Source of the DNA: Neocallimastix lanati (nom. inval.) | Taxonomy: Eukaryota; Neocallimastigomycota; Neocallimastigomycetes; Neocallimastigales; Neocallimastigaceae | DNA: 41,348 bases | Assembly: GCA_016946835.1 (NCBI GenBank) | Contig: JACVTC010000345.1 | Location: forward strand, 1 to 41,348 | Direction of reading: 5' to 3' | Shown: positions 20,592-32,032 of the stretch, piece after piece | Layout of the letters: each line of letters opens with the position of its first letter | How positions within the stretch are numbered: position 1 is the stretch's first letter | The notes under the pieces: generated by a model | Seen by the model: only the letters and a program-made list of their open reading frames with translations | What the model was told of the DNA's origin: nothing | Database searches by the model: none | Program-made: the position numbers and the translations under genes

Positions 20592-23500
20592 ATGAAGTTA
20601 TTTACATCTTTTATTCTTTTGGGTTTTGCTAATTATAGTTTAGCAAAAGAATCAAGAATATTCTGTCGTTATAATCATCAAGGTATTTCTAAAGTTTACG
20701 ATCCAGCATATGAAAATAGTGATGGTAATATTGTTTATGCTAAAACAATTGAAGAATATGCTAAAGTGTTAGGACCTACTTGGTATGGTGTATCATGGTG
20801 TGACAATAGTACTATGGTAAATAGCATTGGTTTATATTTTGACATAACCAAAATTCAAAAGAAATTAAAAGAAAATACCAAAAAAAATAGCAATAATAAA
20901 CCTATAAATTCTGATAAAAAGAATGTTAAAAGAGAAGAGAATTCACAAACCACTAACTATTTAAGAGATAAAGATAATATTGAAGAGTACAAGAAAAATG
21001 TAGATAAATATGTAGACGAAATTTATAAAGAGTTAAAAAGAAGTAGAAAAGAATGTATTCCATTAGTTAGTGTAAATCCAGCATTTAATCCTTATCATAA
21101 ATCGTTAACGATTGGGGTTGAAGGTTCGCCTAATATAAGAGATGGTACAGGTAGTTCTATTAGTTTTTCAGATTCTATCGTACAATCAGTTATAGATTAT
21201 AATAAATTTGATATCAACAGTGACTTTACAAAAAATTTTGCAAAATGTGCAGGTGTTAATAATTGTGCAGGTTGTAATGTAGTTTGTAATACTCTTATTT
21301 CAACTACAGTAGAAAATCAATATTCTATTACTGCTTCTAATGGTGTTTCGGTTACTCATTCAATTGGTGATGTTACTAGTGATTCCAATACATTAACTGA
21401 TGAAATATCTAATACTATCGAAGTTGCTAAATCTTTATCTAAATCTAACAGTATTACTGGCTCAAATAGTGAATCTAGTACCAATACTTTAGAAGTTGCT
21501 ATTGCTATGGCAAAGTCTGAATCCAATTCAGTGTCAGATGAAGGAAGTACTACTCATAATGATGAATATTCCGAAAGTAATATTCACTCTATCTCTGAAG
21601 AAGATAGTCATGCTGTAACAAACACAGAAGGTGAAACCAACGAATCCAATTGGAATGTATACAAAGAACATTCTGGTACTAAAGAGCATAGCCAATTAGA
21701 TCAATCAGATTATGATTACTATAATAATCAATATGAAGAAGTGAAAAAAATTGACTATGTCGGAAAAGATAGTAGTTATGATAATAAGAAAAAAAATAAA
21801 GAAAAAAGAATTTTTATCTATAAAAAGTCAACTTCTGAAAAATATAGTAATAGAAAAAATGAAGTTAATAATGTAGATCAATCAACAAATATACAATTAG
21901 AAAAACGTATTTTACCAGCTCTTATACCAGCTTTAATGACTGGAGGAGAAATTATAGCTAAAGTTGCACCAAAAGTTGCTAGTGTTGTTGGAAAAACTAA
22001 AATTGGTAAAGCTATTGCTGATAGTAAAGTTGGTAAAGCTGTTGGTAAATTATTTGGAAAAGGAGATAACAAAAGTGGAGGTAATGCTGGAGGTAATAGT
22101 GGAGGTAATGGTAAAAGTATGTATGATAAAATCACTGGAAGCGTTGATACATATTATAATGGTGTTCAAGCTGATGCAGCAGTAGAAGCTAATGCAATTG
22201 CGAAAGAAGCTAATAAAATTGCAGTAGATGCTAATGATATTGCAAGACAAAGTATGCTTAATGAACATGCGGATGCGGAAAAAACTTTTCAGCAGACTGA
22301 AATATGGAATCAAAAAAATTTTGATCAAACAGAAAAATGGAATCAAAAAAACTTTGATCAAACGGAAAAATGGAATAATTTGAATTATGATCAAACGGAA
22401 AAATGGAATACAAAAAATTATGATCAAACGGAAAGATGGAATAATGCTAATTATGAACAAACCGAAAAATGGAATAACGCCAATTATGAACAAACAGAAA
22501 AATGGAATGAAAAAAATTATCAGCAAACGGAATATTGGAATAATGCTAATTATCAACAAACAGAGGTATGGAATACAAGAAATTATGAACAAACGGAGAC
22601 GTGGAATTGGAAAACGTTTAATCAAACTGAATATTGGAATGAAAGAAATGAATATGAACAATATAAATTAGCGAATTTCAATTATGATATGCAAGAATAT
22701 TTCACTGAAAGACAAGAAAGATCTGATTTGGTTATGGCTTTAGCTGGTACTCGTTCAGTTAGTAATACTGATGTTGAAGGCTCTTCTGATGGAGGTTCTA
22801 AAATTAATTCTAAAGAAACTTCAAGATATGATTCAAAATCTTCTAGTGAAATGTATCAAGATCAAGTAACGAATGGATATTCAGACTCGTATACTATTGG
22901 ACATACTGAAACTTCATCAAAGGAAAATTCTCAAACTGATACTATTTCCAATACCTTATCGAATACTTGGACCAAAGAGCATGGTTGGAGTCAAGAAGAA
23001 TCAAAATCAAACACAGTTTCAAATGGTAGAACATTTGGAAAGAGTGCTTCTAATACAAATACAAAAGAAGTATCTGTTGAAGATTCTAAAACGATTTCAA
23101 AGGATAATACTATAAGTAAAGTAAATTCAAAATCTATTACATATTCTGTAAATCAACAATTAACTAATAATCCATCCAATGATGGATGTTATGAGTATGA
23201 AGTTACTCCAAGACTTAAATCAGAAGCTATTGTTTGGGCATGTGGTGTGAATGATAATTATGATGGCGATCATGTAGAATTTTATACTACTGAAATTTCT
23301 CATAACGATGGTGATAACTTTATCATCAATAAAACAGGTTGCTCTTCCCGAGAAAAATCAGAATTTGGAATTTTTGACAATAATTTATATAATTTAATAA
23401 TGGCGTCTGGTAATGAAGTGGGTAACTTTATGATTACAGGAGATGAATTAATTGCTCCTACATTTGATATTAGTGGTACAGATTATAGTAAATCTATGAT

Positions 23501-24462
23501 TTCAACTAATAATCCTAAAAATCGATGGTATTTTGGTATTTTACCTTCAGGAAGATTAGCACTCTGTAAGAATACATTCGATGAAAAACATATGTTTTGG
23601 TATACAGAAACTGCTATACCTAATACTGATGATCTAAATGCCAGTAAAATTGATTTAAAGTTCAAAATTTCGGAAAATGGTCATTTAGTAATGACAGCTA
23701 AAAATATTTTAAAGGAATATGATATTAAAGATGATGATTTATATAGAGTTGATATTTCTCAAGAAATTGTTATTTGGGATTCTTTACCTAAAGATTTACC
23801 TTTTACTGTTGGTTATCGTGGCACTAGAGGTTATACCTTAATGATTGTAGAAAAAGGTAAATTTGACTGTGAGGTAATTTTATATGATGGTTTATTCTCA
23901 CAAATATGGAAAATATCTTCAAATACAGGAACTTCATATCAAGGTTATTCCTTCCCATTAGAATATAATTTACCATTAAAATTTAAAACAAAACGTTCAA
24001 ATAAATCTGATAAACACAATTATATTTCTAATTCAGTGAGTAATAATAAAAAATATCCTTCTGAATTAGATTTTAAATGTGATTTTAAAATTAATGAAGA
24101 AGAAGCTATAGTGTCTGATAACGGTGTATATAAGGCATATTTACAACCTTCTGGTAATTTAGTTATAAAAGAATATGAAAGAACTTTATGGTCTACCAAT
24201 ACTGCTAATGTCGGTCCATTTTCTTCTCCTTATACATTATCATTTTCTCCTATTGGTGAAATGATAATAAGAGATAAACAAATGTATATTGTATGGCGTA
24301 CTGTTAATCCTTATATCGTATATTATAAAGATAATAAAAAGAATGAAAATAATAATAATAATAAAAAACTAAAACGATATGATGAAGATGATGAAGATGA
24401 TGAAGAAATTATATTTGATGATGAAGAAATTATTATTGGTATTGATGACGATGATCATAATG

Positions 24463-24495
<33 letters not shown>

Positions 24496-26714
24496 GTACT
24501 ACTACTTCTAAATATATTACAACTTCTACTAAAAGTACTACTACTTCCAAATATATTACAACTTCTACTAAAACTACTACAAGTATTTCTTCAACTACTA
24601 CTACGTTAATTAAAACAAATACAATAACTAAAACGACAGAAACAAACTTATCAAAGCCAACATCTAATATTGAAAATCTTGTTATTCCCAAAACTGATGA
24701 TCTTCAATATTACAAATTAAAATTGACAGATAATGGTGAATTGAAAATTATTGATAATAATAATAATATTATCTGGAGTAGTTTGTTTGTTAGACAAAAT
24801 AATTTCCATATGAGATATGTAGAACCATTAGTTTATTCTATTAGTTCCTGTAACGAAAAACTTAGATTACCCTATATATATAATATTCATAGTTATGAAC
24901 AACCAAATCATGAAAATATTAAAGTTGATCCCTATTTTAATAATTTAATACCAGGTGAAAGATTAGTTTATGAATATGATGCAAATGTCTTCTTAGCATT
25001 AAATGATACTCATTTAACCTGGAATACTTATGGTGATGAAAGTGTAGTAGCTGAGTGTTCTAAAACAAAAGAATTAAAATTATTAAGTAGTGGTTTATAT
25101 TTATATTGTGAAAATAACAAAATTACCTTAACTTCTTTAGACGATGTTGATGATAACAATGAAGAAAATATGTATACTATAACGATAAAGAAAAATGTTA
25201 GAAATTTTGATTTTAAATTAATTATTATGGATATGAAAACTCATGATGTTATATGGGGTTATAATCCTGTTAAATTTTTGAATTCTTTGGAAGAAAGAGA
25301 ACATAAATATATGGGAAAGATTGATATATCTAATACTTTAACTATGTATGATAAACTATATTCTAAAGAAGGTGATGGTAAATATGTTTATTTATCCAAT
25401 GATTTTGGCTTACGATTATTTGGTAAAGGTGCCTTTGTTGAAATTTATGAATTGAAAATAAAGAATAACAGATTCATAATGAATAATAATATCATTGTTA
25501 ATAATATTCCCAATATGAAATTGGAATATTACAGTAAACCTAATGCTTTAGTTTTATCAAATAATACCGATATTATTTGGAAATATCCTGGCTATTTAGA
25601 TTGTAATGTTTTATCTTCTTCTAACGATGAATGTAGAGATATTTATTCTTTATCACCAATATATGAAAAAGATGGAAAAATTCCATGGTTACAATTAAGT
25701 ACTCAAGGAATGTTGTATGGACGATATGGTATGCCATTGTTAGATATTAATAGTTATTTAAATACTAATGAAATTATTTATTCAATTAATTTAACTAAAG
25801 ATGGAGATATACTTGTTAATAATAATTTACGTTTACATAGGGAGTATTACAAACCAGAAAATAGTTATAGTTTAGAATTAATAAATAATGATTTAACTTT
25901 AGTTTTGAAATCATCAAGAGGTGAATATAAATGGTGTAATAATTATATATTTAATCGTCCATTATACTCAAGTACAATTCATATAGGTGATTCTTTCCAG
26001 GAAGGTGAAATGTTATATTGTAATAGTTATTCCTTAATTATTCTTGACGGAAAATTATTATATAGAAATCATATTAATCTTACAGAAGAAGTAGTATTTG
26101 AAATACCTAATATAAGAATAACTTCATTGTCTATTACTGATAGAAATATTGTATTATTATCTGATAAGAAAGTTCAATATGTTTTAACCGAGAATCTTGC
26201 GAAAAGTAATACTAATTCTTTCCTTTCATGTGGTTTCCCTGATAATTCAGTATATTGGGATGATGGTAATGGTAAAGTATTATGGAAATATTCTATAAAT
26301 AATTCATCTAATTCTAAATCGGATGCCATTTGGTTATATAATAGATATTATAATAAATGTTTATATTCTGAACCAAACGAAATGATAACTTATGAAGATT
26401 GTAAAAATAAGGATAAATATAAGTGGTATTATGAAAATATTGATGGTGACACTTATTTCAAATCTGCATATAAAGAAAATTTATGTATGAGAGTTAATAA
26501 GAATAGAATTGTATTAGGTAATTGTGATAATAATGCTGTTATGAAATATATCAAAACATCAAAATTTATAAAAAGAAATGATAAATGTGTTAGTGGTATT
26601 GATGATAATGATGATTTAGATTCTCAATTTTACGTAAAATTAAATAATTGTGATAGGCATAACAAAAAGCAATTATGGGAATTTATATCTGATATAAATG
26701 ATATATCCAATTAA
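20592..26714 (+). CDS. Giant secreted modular lectin-like protein (2040 aa)
   Basis: A signal peptide (MKLFTSFILLGFANYSLA) leads into a Cys-containing N-terminal region (about 19-235). A Ser-rich region follows (240-355). A dibasic KR at 438-439 is followed by a hydrophobic, Lys-rich, Ala/Gly-rich segment (440-490), a Gly-rich linker and an Ala-rich helix. Eleven perfect-period 11-residue repeats (QTE-x-WN-x-x-N-Y/F-x) occupy 568-688. A second Ser-rich region spans about 715-850. From about 940 to 1890, repeated segments such as PSGNLVIKEYERTLWSTN resemble bulb-type mannose lectin repeats. They are interrupted by an acidic tract (~1264-1290) and a Thr-rich linker (~1300-1352). Residues 1911-2036 form a ricin-B-type lectin domain closely related to that at the start of the next gene. 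The product is probably cell-surface or secreted and carbohydrate-binding; its exact role is unknown. Confidence 0.9.
22293..22655 (+). repeat. 33-bp tandem repeat, 11 copies, coding
   Basis: Eleven units of exactly 33 bp encode an 11-residue motif QTExWNxxN(Y/F)x. QTE and WN are almost invariant, while the other positions vary. Conserved residues with varied codons suggest selection on the protein, not just recent slippage. Eleven-residue periodicity fits a right-handed helical coil. Confidence 0.95.
24460..24650 (+). repeat. AAT microsatellite and Thr-codon repeats (linker)
   Basis: An (aat)n run is followed by act-rich repeats coding for TTTSKYITTSTK-type units in two copies. It forms the Asn- and Thr-rich linker of the 2040-aa protein, typical of glycosylated spacers between secreted modules. 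Confidence 0.8.
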
Positions 26715-26901
26715 TATTACTTATTAGATATATTATTATACTGAATTTTTCATATAATTTCAATAATATTAGGCTAATGGTAGTATAAAAATTAAAAAAA
26801 AAAAAAAAAAAAAAACTAAAAAAAAAAGACTTCAAAAAAAAAAAAATAGAATAAAATAAAATAAAATAAATAGTAGAATATTAAATATAAAGTACAGATT
26901 G

Positions 26902-26911
26902 AATAAAATAA

Positions 26912-26942
<31 letters not shown>

Positions 26943-26973
26943 TAAAAATAAAAATAAAAATAAAAAAAAAAAA
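26902..26973. repeat. (AAAAT)n / (AAAAAT)n microsatellite
   Basis: The run starts with aaaat units and changes to aaaaat units, ending in poly-A. It is a simple-sequence expansion with no coding content. Confidence 0.9.
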
Positions 26974-27140
26974 CAAATAAAAAAAAAAAAAAATAAAACT
27001 AAAATTAAAATTAAATAAAATTTAGATAAAAGATATTTAGAAATTACAATATTTAAAACTATTCAATTAAGTTTTAAAATAAATAAAAAATATTATTAAA
27101 TTTATAAGATTCTCTATAAAATGAAAAATATATAAATATT

Positions 27141-27222
27141 AAAAGTTCATAAATAAAATATCTAAATAAATAAAGATATTTTATTTTAAATATAAAAAGT
27201 TCATAAATAAAATATCTAAATA
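27141..27222. repeat. 28-bp direct repeats, period 54 bp
   Basis: Two exact copies of a 28-bp unit (aaaagttcataaataaa and eleven more bases) start at 27141 and 27195. Both are followed by a related agatatttt segment. Confidence 0.8.
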
Positions 27223-27356
27223 GTAAAAAAGATATTTTTTAAAAGTCAATACAACCTTTTATTTTAGATCGATGAAGAATTATTTTAGAAAATTAATACC
27301 GTAAATTATATATATGTAAAAATATAGTAATATATTTTTTATGCAAAATATAATAA

Positions 27357-27548
27357 AAGAATATTAGTAATAAAAATATTAATTTGTATTCTGTTAGAAT
27401 TACCACTACCAAGAACGGCAACATCGTACTGATAAGACAAAGAAGTAATTCTGCTATGGATATGTATGATAAATCTAATCTAAAAGAAGTTAGCATCACT
27501 GAATGGAAAGAATTGAAATCCGTTGCCATTTTGTTCACTTTTCTATAA
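27357..27548 (+). pseudogene. Possible gene remnant, 63 codons, no start
   Basis: A frame open from 27357 to a TAA at 27546-27548 has base composition and codon variety (ACC, AAC, GGC, ATC, CTG, AGC, GCC) unlike the surrounding spacer. It reads as a normal peptide, for example NGNIVLIRQRSNSAMDMYDK and EVSITEWKELKSVAILF. It lacks an upstream ATG in frame, and no extension is seen on either side. It could be a decayed gene fragment, a retroelement scrap or an unspliced exon. I do not recognise it. Confidence 0.3.
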
Positions 27549-28039
27549 TTATATAATCTAATATTAATATAATTCTCATATGTATTTTTTTTTTATATTT
27601 TGTTTATTTATAATTTTCATATAATTTATATTAAATATTATTAAGTAAAGGTTTTATTCCTTTTTCTTTTTTATTTTTTTTTTAAAAAATAAAAAAATAC
27701 ATAAAATTAAAATTATTATAAATGCTAAATCAATTAAATAATGACGAAATAGTTATATTTTTTATTTCCCTTATTAAATAAATGAAATATCATTTTGTTT
27801 TTCATAAATATTAGTTATTTCATATTTCTTCATTTATGTATGTGTATAAAATAGTGTATAAAATTATTTAGTTTATTTAATATGTTATTTATATTAATAA
27901 AATATTATTTATATTTAAATTTATATTAAATTATTAATTTAATATTTTATAATCTTTTTACTGTGGAAATTATCATGTTCAAAATTAAAAATAAAATGAT
28001 TTTTTAATATAAATAATTCCATACAAATATATCATTAAA

Positions 28040-30448
28040 ATGTTGTTTGAATTATTTATCATTTTTAACGTTTTAGGTAAAATTACTGCTATCCCTCAAT
28101 TTTTTAAGAGGGATAATGAAGCAGTTGTCTGGATATATAATGAATATTTAGATATGTGTTTATATGTTTCAGATTTTGTAGATGAACCAGTAATTTACGA
28201 TTATTGTGATAATACTAAAAGTAGTAAATGGTATCTTTGTGAAAATGACGATGGTATTTATTTTAAATCTGTCGCTTATAAGGATATGTGTATATCATCT
28301 ATTAAAAATAAAATAGTATTAAGCAAATGTGATGAAAATTCTGTTATGAAATATATTGAAGCATCTAAATTTATAAAAAGTAATAGTAAGTGTTTAAGTG
28401 TTCTTGATGGTGAAGATGATCCAGATTATCTAACATTAACAAGTTGTGATAGAAATAATAAAAAACTATTATTTGAAATATCATACAGAAAACCTAACAA
28501 AAAAGGTATCACCAACACCACCACCACCACCACTACTACTACAACTACTATAACAACATCTGCTATTACTACTACTAAACAAAGTGTACCTACTATAAAT
28601 TATAAAGACAAACCTAAATTTATATATAATTCCCTTGCTAATAAATGTTTATTTGCACAAGCAAAATTAAATCAACCTCCTTTAATTAAAAGTTGTAAAA
28701 ATAATAATAAGTTCAAATGGATTCTATCGCCTTATCCGGAAGGTTATTTATTTTCATATGCTTATACCGATAGATGTTTAAGTGTAACCAATAATATTAA
28801 AGTGGATACTTGTAATAATAATATAAATACTTTTAAATATACTGGAGAAGGTACTATATATCCTTCTAATAATAATGATGAATGCTTAAGTACTACTGAA
28901 GAAGATAATGATAATGATGATAATGTATATTTAAATACTTGTTATGATTTTGATAATCAAATATGGTCTTTCTGGGACACAAATCCATATGATATTATTA
29001 ATGCTGAAACTCAAAATGTTTGGGTATATAACCAGCATTTAAATAAATGTATGCATTCTAATTATAATGGTAAACTTACAATTAGTGATTGTGATGACTC
29101 AAAAAATAGTATATGGCAAATTCCAATTTCTGGTGATGGTTTCTATAAATCATTATTAAATAATTTATGTTTACAAGTTAGTAATATTAATAAAGGTACT
29201 ATTGTTATGAGTGACTGTAATCCTAATAGTGTTATATACGATATTAATAATACATATAACGGTGAAAGTATTACATCTTATTTAGATGAAGATAAATGTT
29301 TAGGATTATTTCCATCTAATAGATCTAATGAAAATCGTTTAAACTTAAATATATGTGATGATTCTATGCCAGATCAACATTGGGAAATAATTGTTAAATG
29401 CGGTAGAAATATTGGAAAATGTCCATATGGTCAATGTTGTAGTAAGGAAGGCACTTGTGGTAATACTTTAAAATATTGTGGTGCTGATTGTCAATCTGAA
29501 TTTGGTAAATGTAATATAATATCTACTACAACTACTATTGCTACAACAACAAATCCTACTCCAACGTCTAGTCCTGTATGGATATACAATGAATATACTA
29601 ATAAATGTTTGCATGCTCCAGAATATATTGACGAATCTCTAATTTATAAAAAATGTGATGATACGGAAAACAATCAATGGTATGTTATAAATACTAAAAT
29701 AGGAAGTTACTTCAAGTCAAAAAGCAATTTAAATTTATGTATGAGAGTTTCCGATAACGATAATTCCAAATTACTGATGGGTGAGTGTGATGAAAACGCT
29801 ATTTTGCGTTATCATAAAAATGATGGAACTATTGTAAGTAAATTATCGGACAGTTTATGTCTTGGAAATTCTGCTAATTCTATTAGTTATAAATCATCCA
29901 AAGTAAGTAACAAAGTAAAACTTTATGACTGTGATGACGAAATACATGAAGATCAAATATGGATAATATTAAATAGTAAACCTATTAATAAAGTTACTAC
30001 TACTACTACAACCACTACTACAACTAAGCATACTACGACTACTACAAGAAAAATCAGAACTACAACTACGACTACTACTACAACAAGAACTACCACTACC
30101 ACTACCACTACCACTAAAACTAACCCTACTACCTCTAAACCAAGCCCTACCACTCCATCTTTTTCAACTAACGGAAAATGTGGTCCAAAAGCAAATGATA
30201 CTATCTGTCCAAACGGAAAATGTTGTAGTAAATACGGATATTGTGGAACATCTGACGCTTATTGTGGTTCAACATGTCAAGATGATTATGGAAGTTGTAG
30301 CTATGGTGGTCGTTGCGGTGTAGTCAATGGTATCAATTTTGGTAAATGCTTAAATCCAGAAGAATGTTGTAGTCAATATGGTTATTGTGGAAGTTCCGAA
30401 GATTATTGTGGAACAGGATGTCAACAAAAGTATGGTTTATGCAAATAA
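28040..30448 (+). CDS. Secreted ricin-B lectin and chitin-binding (CBM18) protein
   Basis: The 802-aa product has a hydrophobic signal peptide and a KR site near residue 24. Four ricin-B-type (beta-trefoil) modules follow at about 28-155, 191-315, 325-452 and 511-645. Each starts with a (I/V)YN-x(4-5)-KCL-like strand and has QxW-like ends such as QIWSFW and QHWEI. Three hevein-type CBM18 modules lie at about 453-490, 713-752 and 758-802, with the Cys pattern of CCSKYGYCG followed by YCG. Thr-rich linkers (about 160-180, 495-508, 650-710) separate them. Such proteins bind chitin and other glycans at the fungal wall or outside the cell. No catalytic domain is present. The first module is a close paralogue of the C-terminal module of the 2040-aa protein upstream. 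Confidence 0.93.
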   Translation: MLFELFIIFNVLGKITAIPQFFKRDNEAVVWIYNEYLDMCLYVSDFVDEPVIYDYCDNTKSSKWYLCENDDGIYFKSVAYKDMCISSIKNKIVLSKCDENSVMKYIEASKFIKSNSKCLSVLDGEDDPDYLTLTSCDRNNKKLLFEISYRKPNKKGITNTTTTTTTTTTTITTSAITTTKQSVPTINYKDKPKFIYNSLANKCLFAQAKLNQPPLIKSCKNNNKFKWILSPYPEGYLFSYAYTDRCLSVTNNIKVDTCNNNINTFKYTGEGTIYPSNNNDECLSTTEEDNDNDDNVYLNTCYDFDNQIWSFWDTNPYDIINAETQNVWVYNQHLNKCMHSNYNGKLTISDCDDSKNSIWQIPISGDGFYKSLLNNLCLQVSNINKGTIVMSDCNPNSVIYDINNTYNGESITSYLDEDKCLGLFPSNRSNENRLNLNICDDSMPDQHWEIIVKCGRNIGKCPYGQCCSKEGTCGNTLKYCGADCQSEFGKCNIISTTTTIATTTNPTPTSSPVWIYNEYTNKCLHAPEYIDESLIYKKCDDTENNQWYVINTKIGSYFKSKSNLNLCMRVSDNDNSKLLMGECDENAILRYHKNDGTIVSKLSDSLCLGNSANSISYKSSKVSNKVKLYDCDDEIHEDQIWIILNSKPINKVTTTTTTTTTTKHTTTTTRKIRTTTTTTTTTRTTTTTTTTTKTNPTTSKPSPTTPSFSTNGKCGPKANDTICPNGKCCSKYGYCGTSDAYCGSTCQDDYGSCSYGGRCGVVNGINFGKCLNPEECCSQYGYCGSSEDYCGTGCQQKYGLCK
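29995..30165 (+). repeat. ACT/ACC (Thr) trinucleotide repeat linker
   Basis: A run of act/acc/aca codons interrupted by a few Lys and Arg codons encodes the Thr-rich linker before the two final CBM18 modules. Confidence 0.85.
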
Positions 30449-30879
30449 AAATTTAATGAATTTAATATATAAAATTTTAAATCTATATCTATTAAAATTT
30501 AAAAAAAAATAATCTATTATATAAAATATAAATACAATTCTATCTATTCAAATCAATAAAAAACAAAAAATTAAAAATAGTACTAAAAAAAAATATATTA
30601 AAAAAATAAAAATTAAACAAAATATAAAATAAAAAATAAAAATTAAATTTTAAAATATATATATATATATATAATTTATTCAATATATATAATAATTATA
30701 ATAGTAGATTCCATAGATATTTTAGATATAGTATTTTTGGATTATTACCTAATAAATTTATAAAAATATTTTTATAAAAGTCAAAAAAAAAATAATAAAT
30801 AATTAAATCAATAAAATAAGTAAAAATAAATAATAAAAATGAAGTAAAATTAAAAAAAAAATAAGAAAAAAGAAATTGA

Positions 30880-30917
<38 letters not shown>

Positions 30918-32032
30918 AATAAAATAAAATTGATATTAAATGCTAAAACAGTAAAAGAATTTTTTTAAAAATTTAAATTCTTGTTTTTTTTTTTTTTAAA
31001 AGAGAAAAATTTATTTATTTGTAATAAATATTTTTATTTTAAAATAAAAAAAAAAAAAATTAAATAATAATAATAATAATTTTTAAAATAAAAAAACTTT
31101 TTTCTTAAAGATATTTATTCTCTAAAATATCTAAAATTAAATTTTTTTAATGTAATATTATTATATTGATTTAAAATTAATTTTTTTTTATAGATAAGAA
31201 TAAATCATAAAAAATTATATCATGGATCATAAATTTATTTTTCTTTAAACAAAAAAAAATTTAATTTATTGCTGTAAATTTATTTAATAGTTACACAATA
31301 TATAATCAAATAATTTTAGTTTTTTTTTGAATTTGTAAAGATATACTTTCAATATATATATATATATTTTTATATACAATTTTTTTTTAAAAAGATAATA
31401 CACTAAATAATTAAAATATTTTTCAAATTAGGTAAACATTTATATTGTTATAATAGAGTTAAAAAAAATTAATTATTAAAAAACTATTTAATATTTTTAT
31501 TAAAAAAAAAAAAATAAATAAATAAAATTAATTCAATATATATTATTTAAATAATAATTATTTAGAAAAAAATTTATTTTAATAATAATATAAATAATAA
31601 TATATTTATATATATAATATAATAAATCCTATATATATAATATATATAAAAATTAAAATAATTATTATTTTATTCATTAATTTTTCATTGAGTGTTTATT
31701 TACTAAAAAAAAAAATAAAAATATATTATTAAAATTAAATATTACATTAATTTAAATATTTTATTTTATTTTATATTCACACTAAAACATAGCACTGTAA
31801 TGCATTATTAAATATATATTATTAATCTACAATTATTAAAGTTTCCATATATATTTCCTATATATTATTAGCCTATTATTAAAAATATATATTTTAATTT
31901 AATTTCTAACCTGTATTACTAATTTTAAGTTTGTTAATATACGTTCAAATGATTCTTATTATTGCATATAATAATATATAAATTTATGTATCAATATAAT
32001 AATTTATTTTTATATAACATTTAATTTTAATC
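30449..32032. other. AT-rich spacer at the cellular/virus-like junction
   Basis: About 1.6 kb, the longest gene-free stretch here, between the lectin gene and RPB1. It contains an (AT)n run near 30655-30673, a poly-A29 tract at 30886-30914 and T14 at 30984-30997. The last 300 bp (from about 31770) are slightly less simple and may hold the RPB1 promoter. No terminal repeat, transposon end or RNA gene was recognised. Confidence 0.5.
30886..30914. repeat. Poly-A tract (29 A)
   Basis: Uninterrupted run of 29 A. Such tracts are frequent in these spacers and could be retroposition scars or simple slippage. Confidence 0.9.

Larger units (their letters stand above)
26715..28039. other. AT-rich spacer with microsatellites and one coding-like island
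   Basis: About 1.3 kb between two secreted-protein genes. It begins with a poly-A22 tract (26794-26815) and an aaaaat microsatellite. A pair of 28-bp direct repeats (27141, 27195) and a richer coding-like segment (27357-27548) follow. The rest is A/T only. Confidence 0.6.

Noticed and set aside
22050-22661. 203-codon minus-strand frame rich in Ile, Phe and Pro opposite the QTExWN repeats
   Set aside because: It is the antisense shadow of an exact 33-bp repeat array and has no independent coding sign.
27293-27538. 81-codon minus-strand frame, hydrophobic
   Set aside because: It runs through A/T-only sequence and is antisense to the more credible plus-strand island. Its Leu/Ile/Phe content follows from base composition.
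29953-30153. Val-rich minus-strand frame opposite the Thr-rich linker
   Set aside because: Antisense of ACT/ACC repeats gives Val codons automatically.
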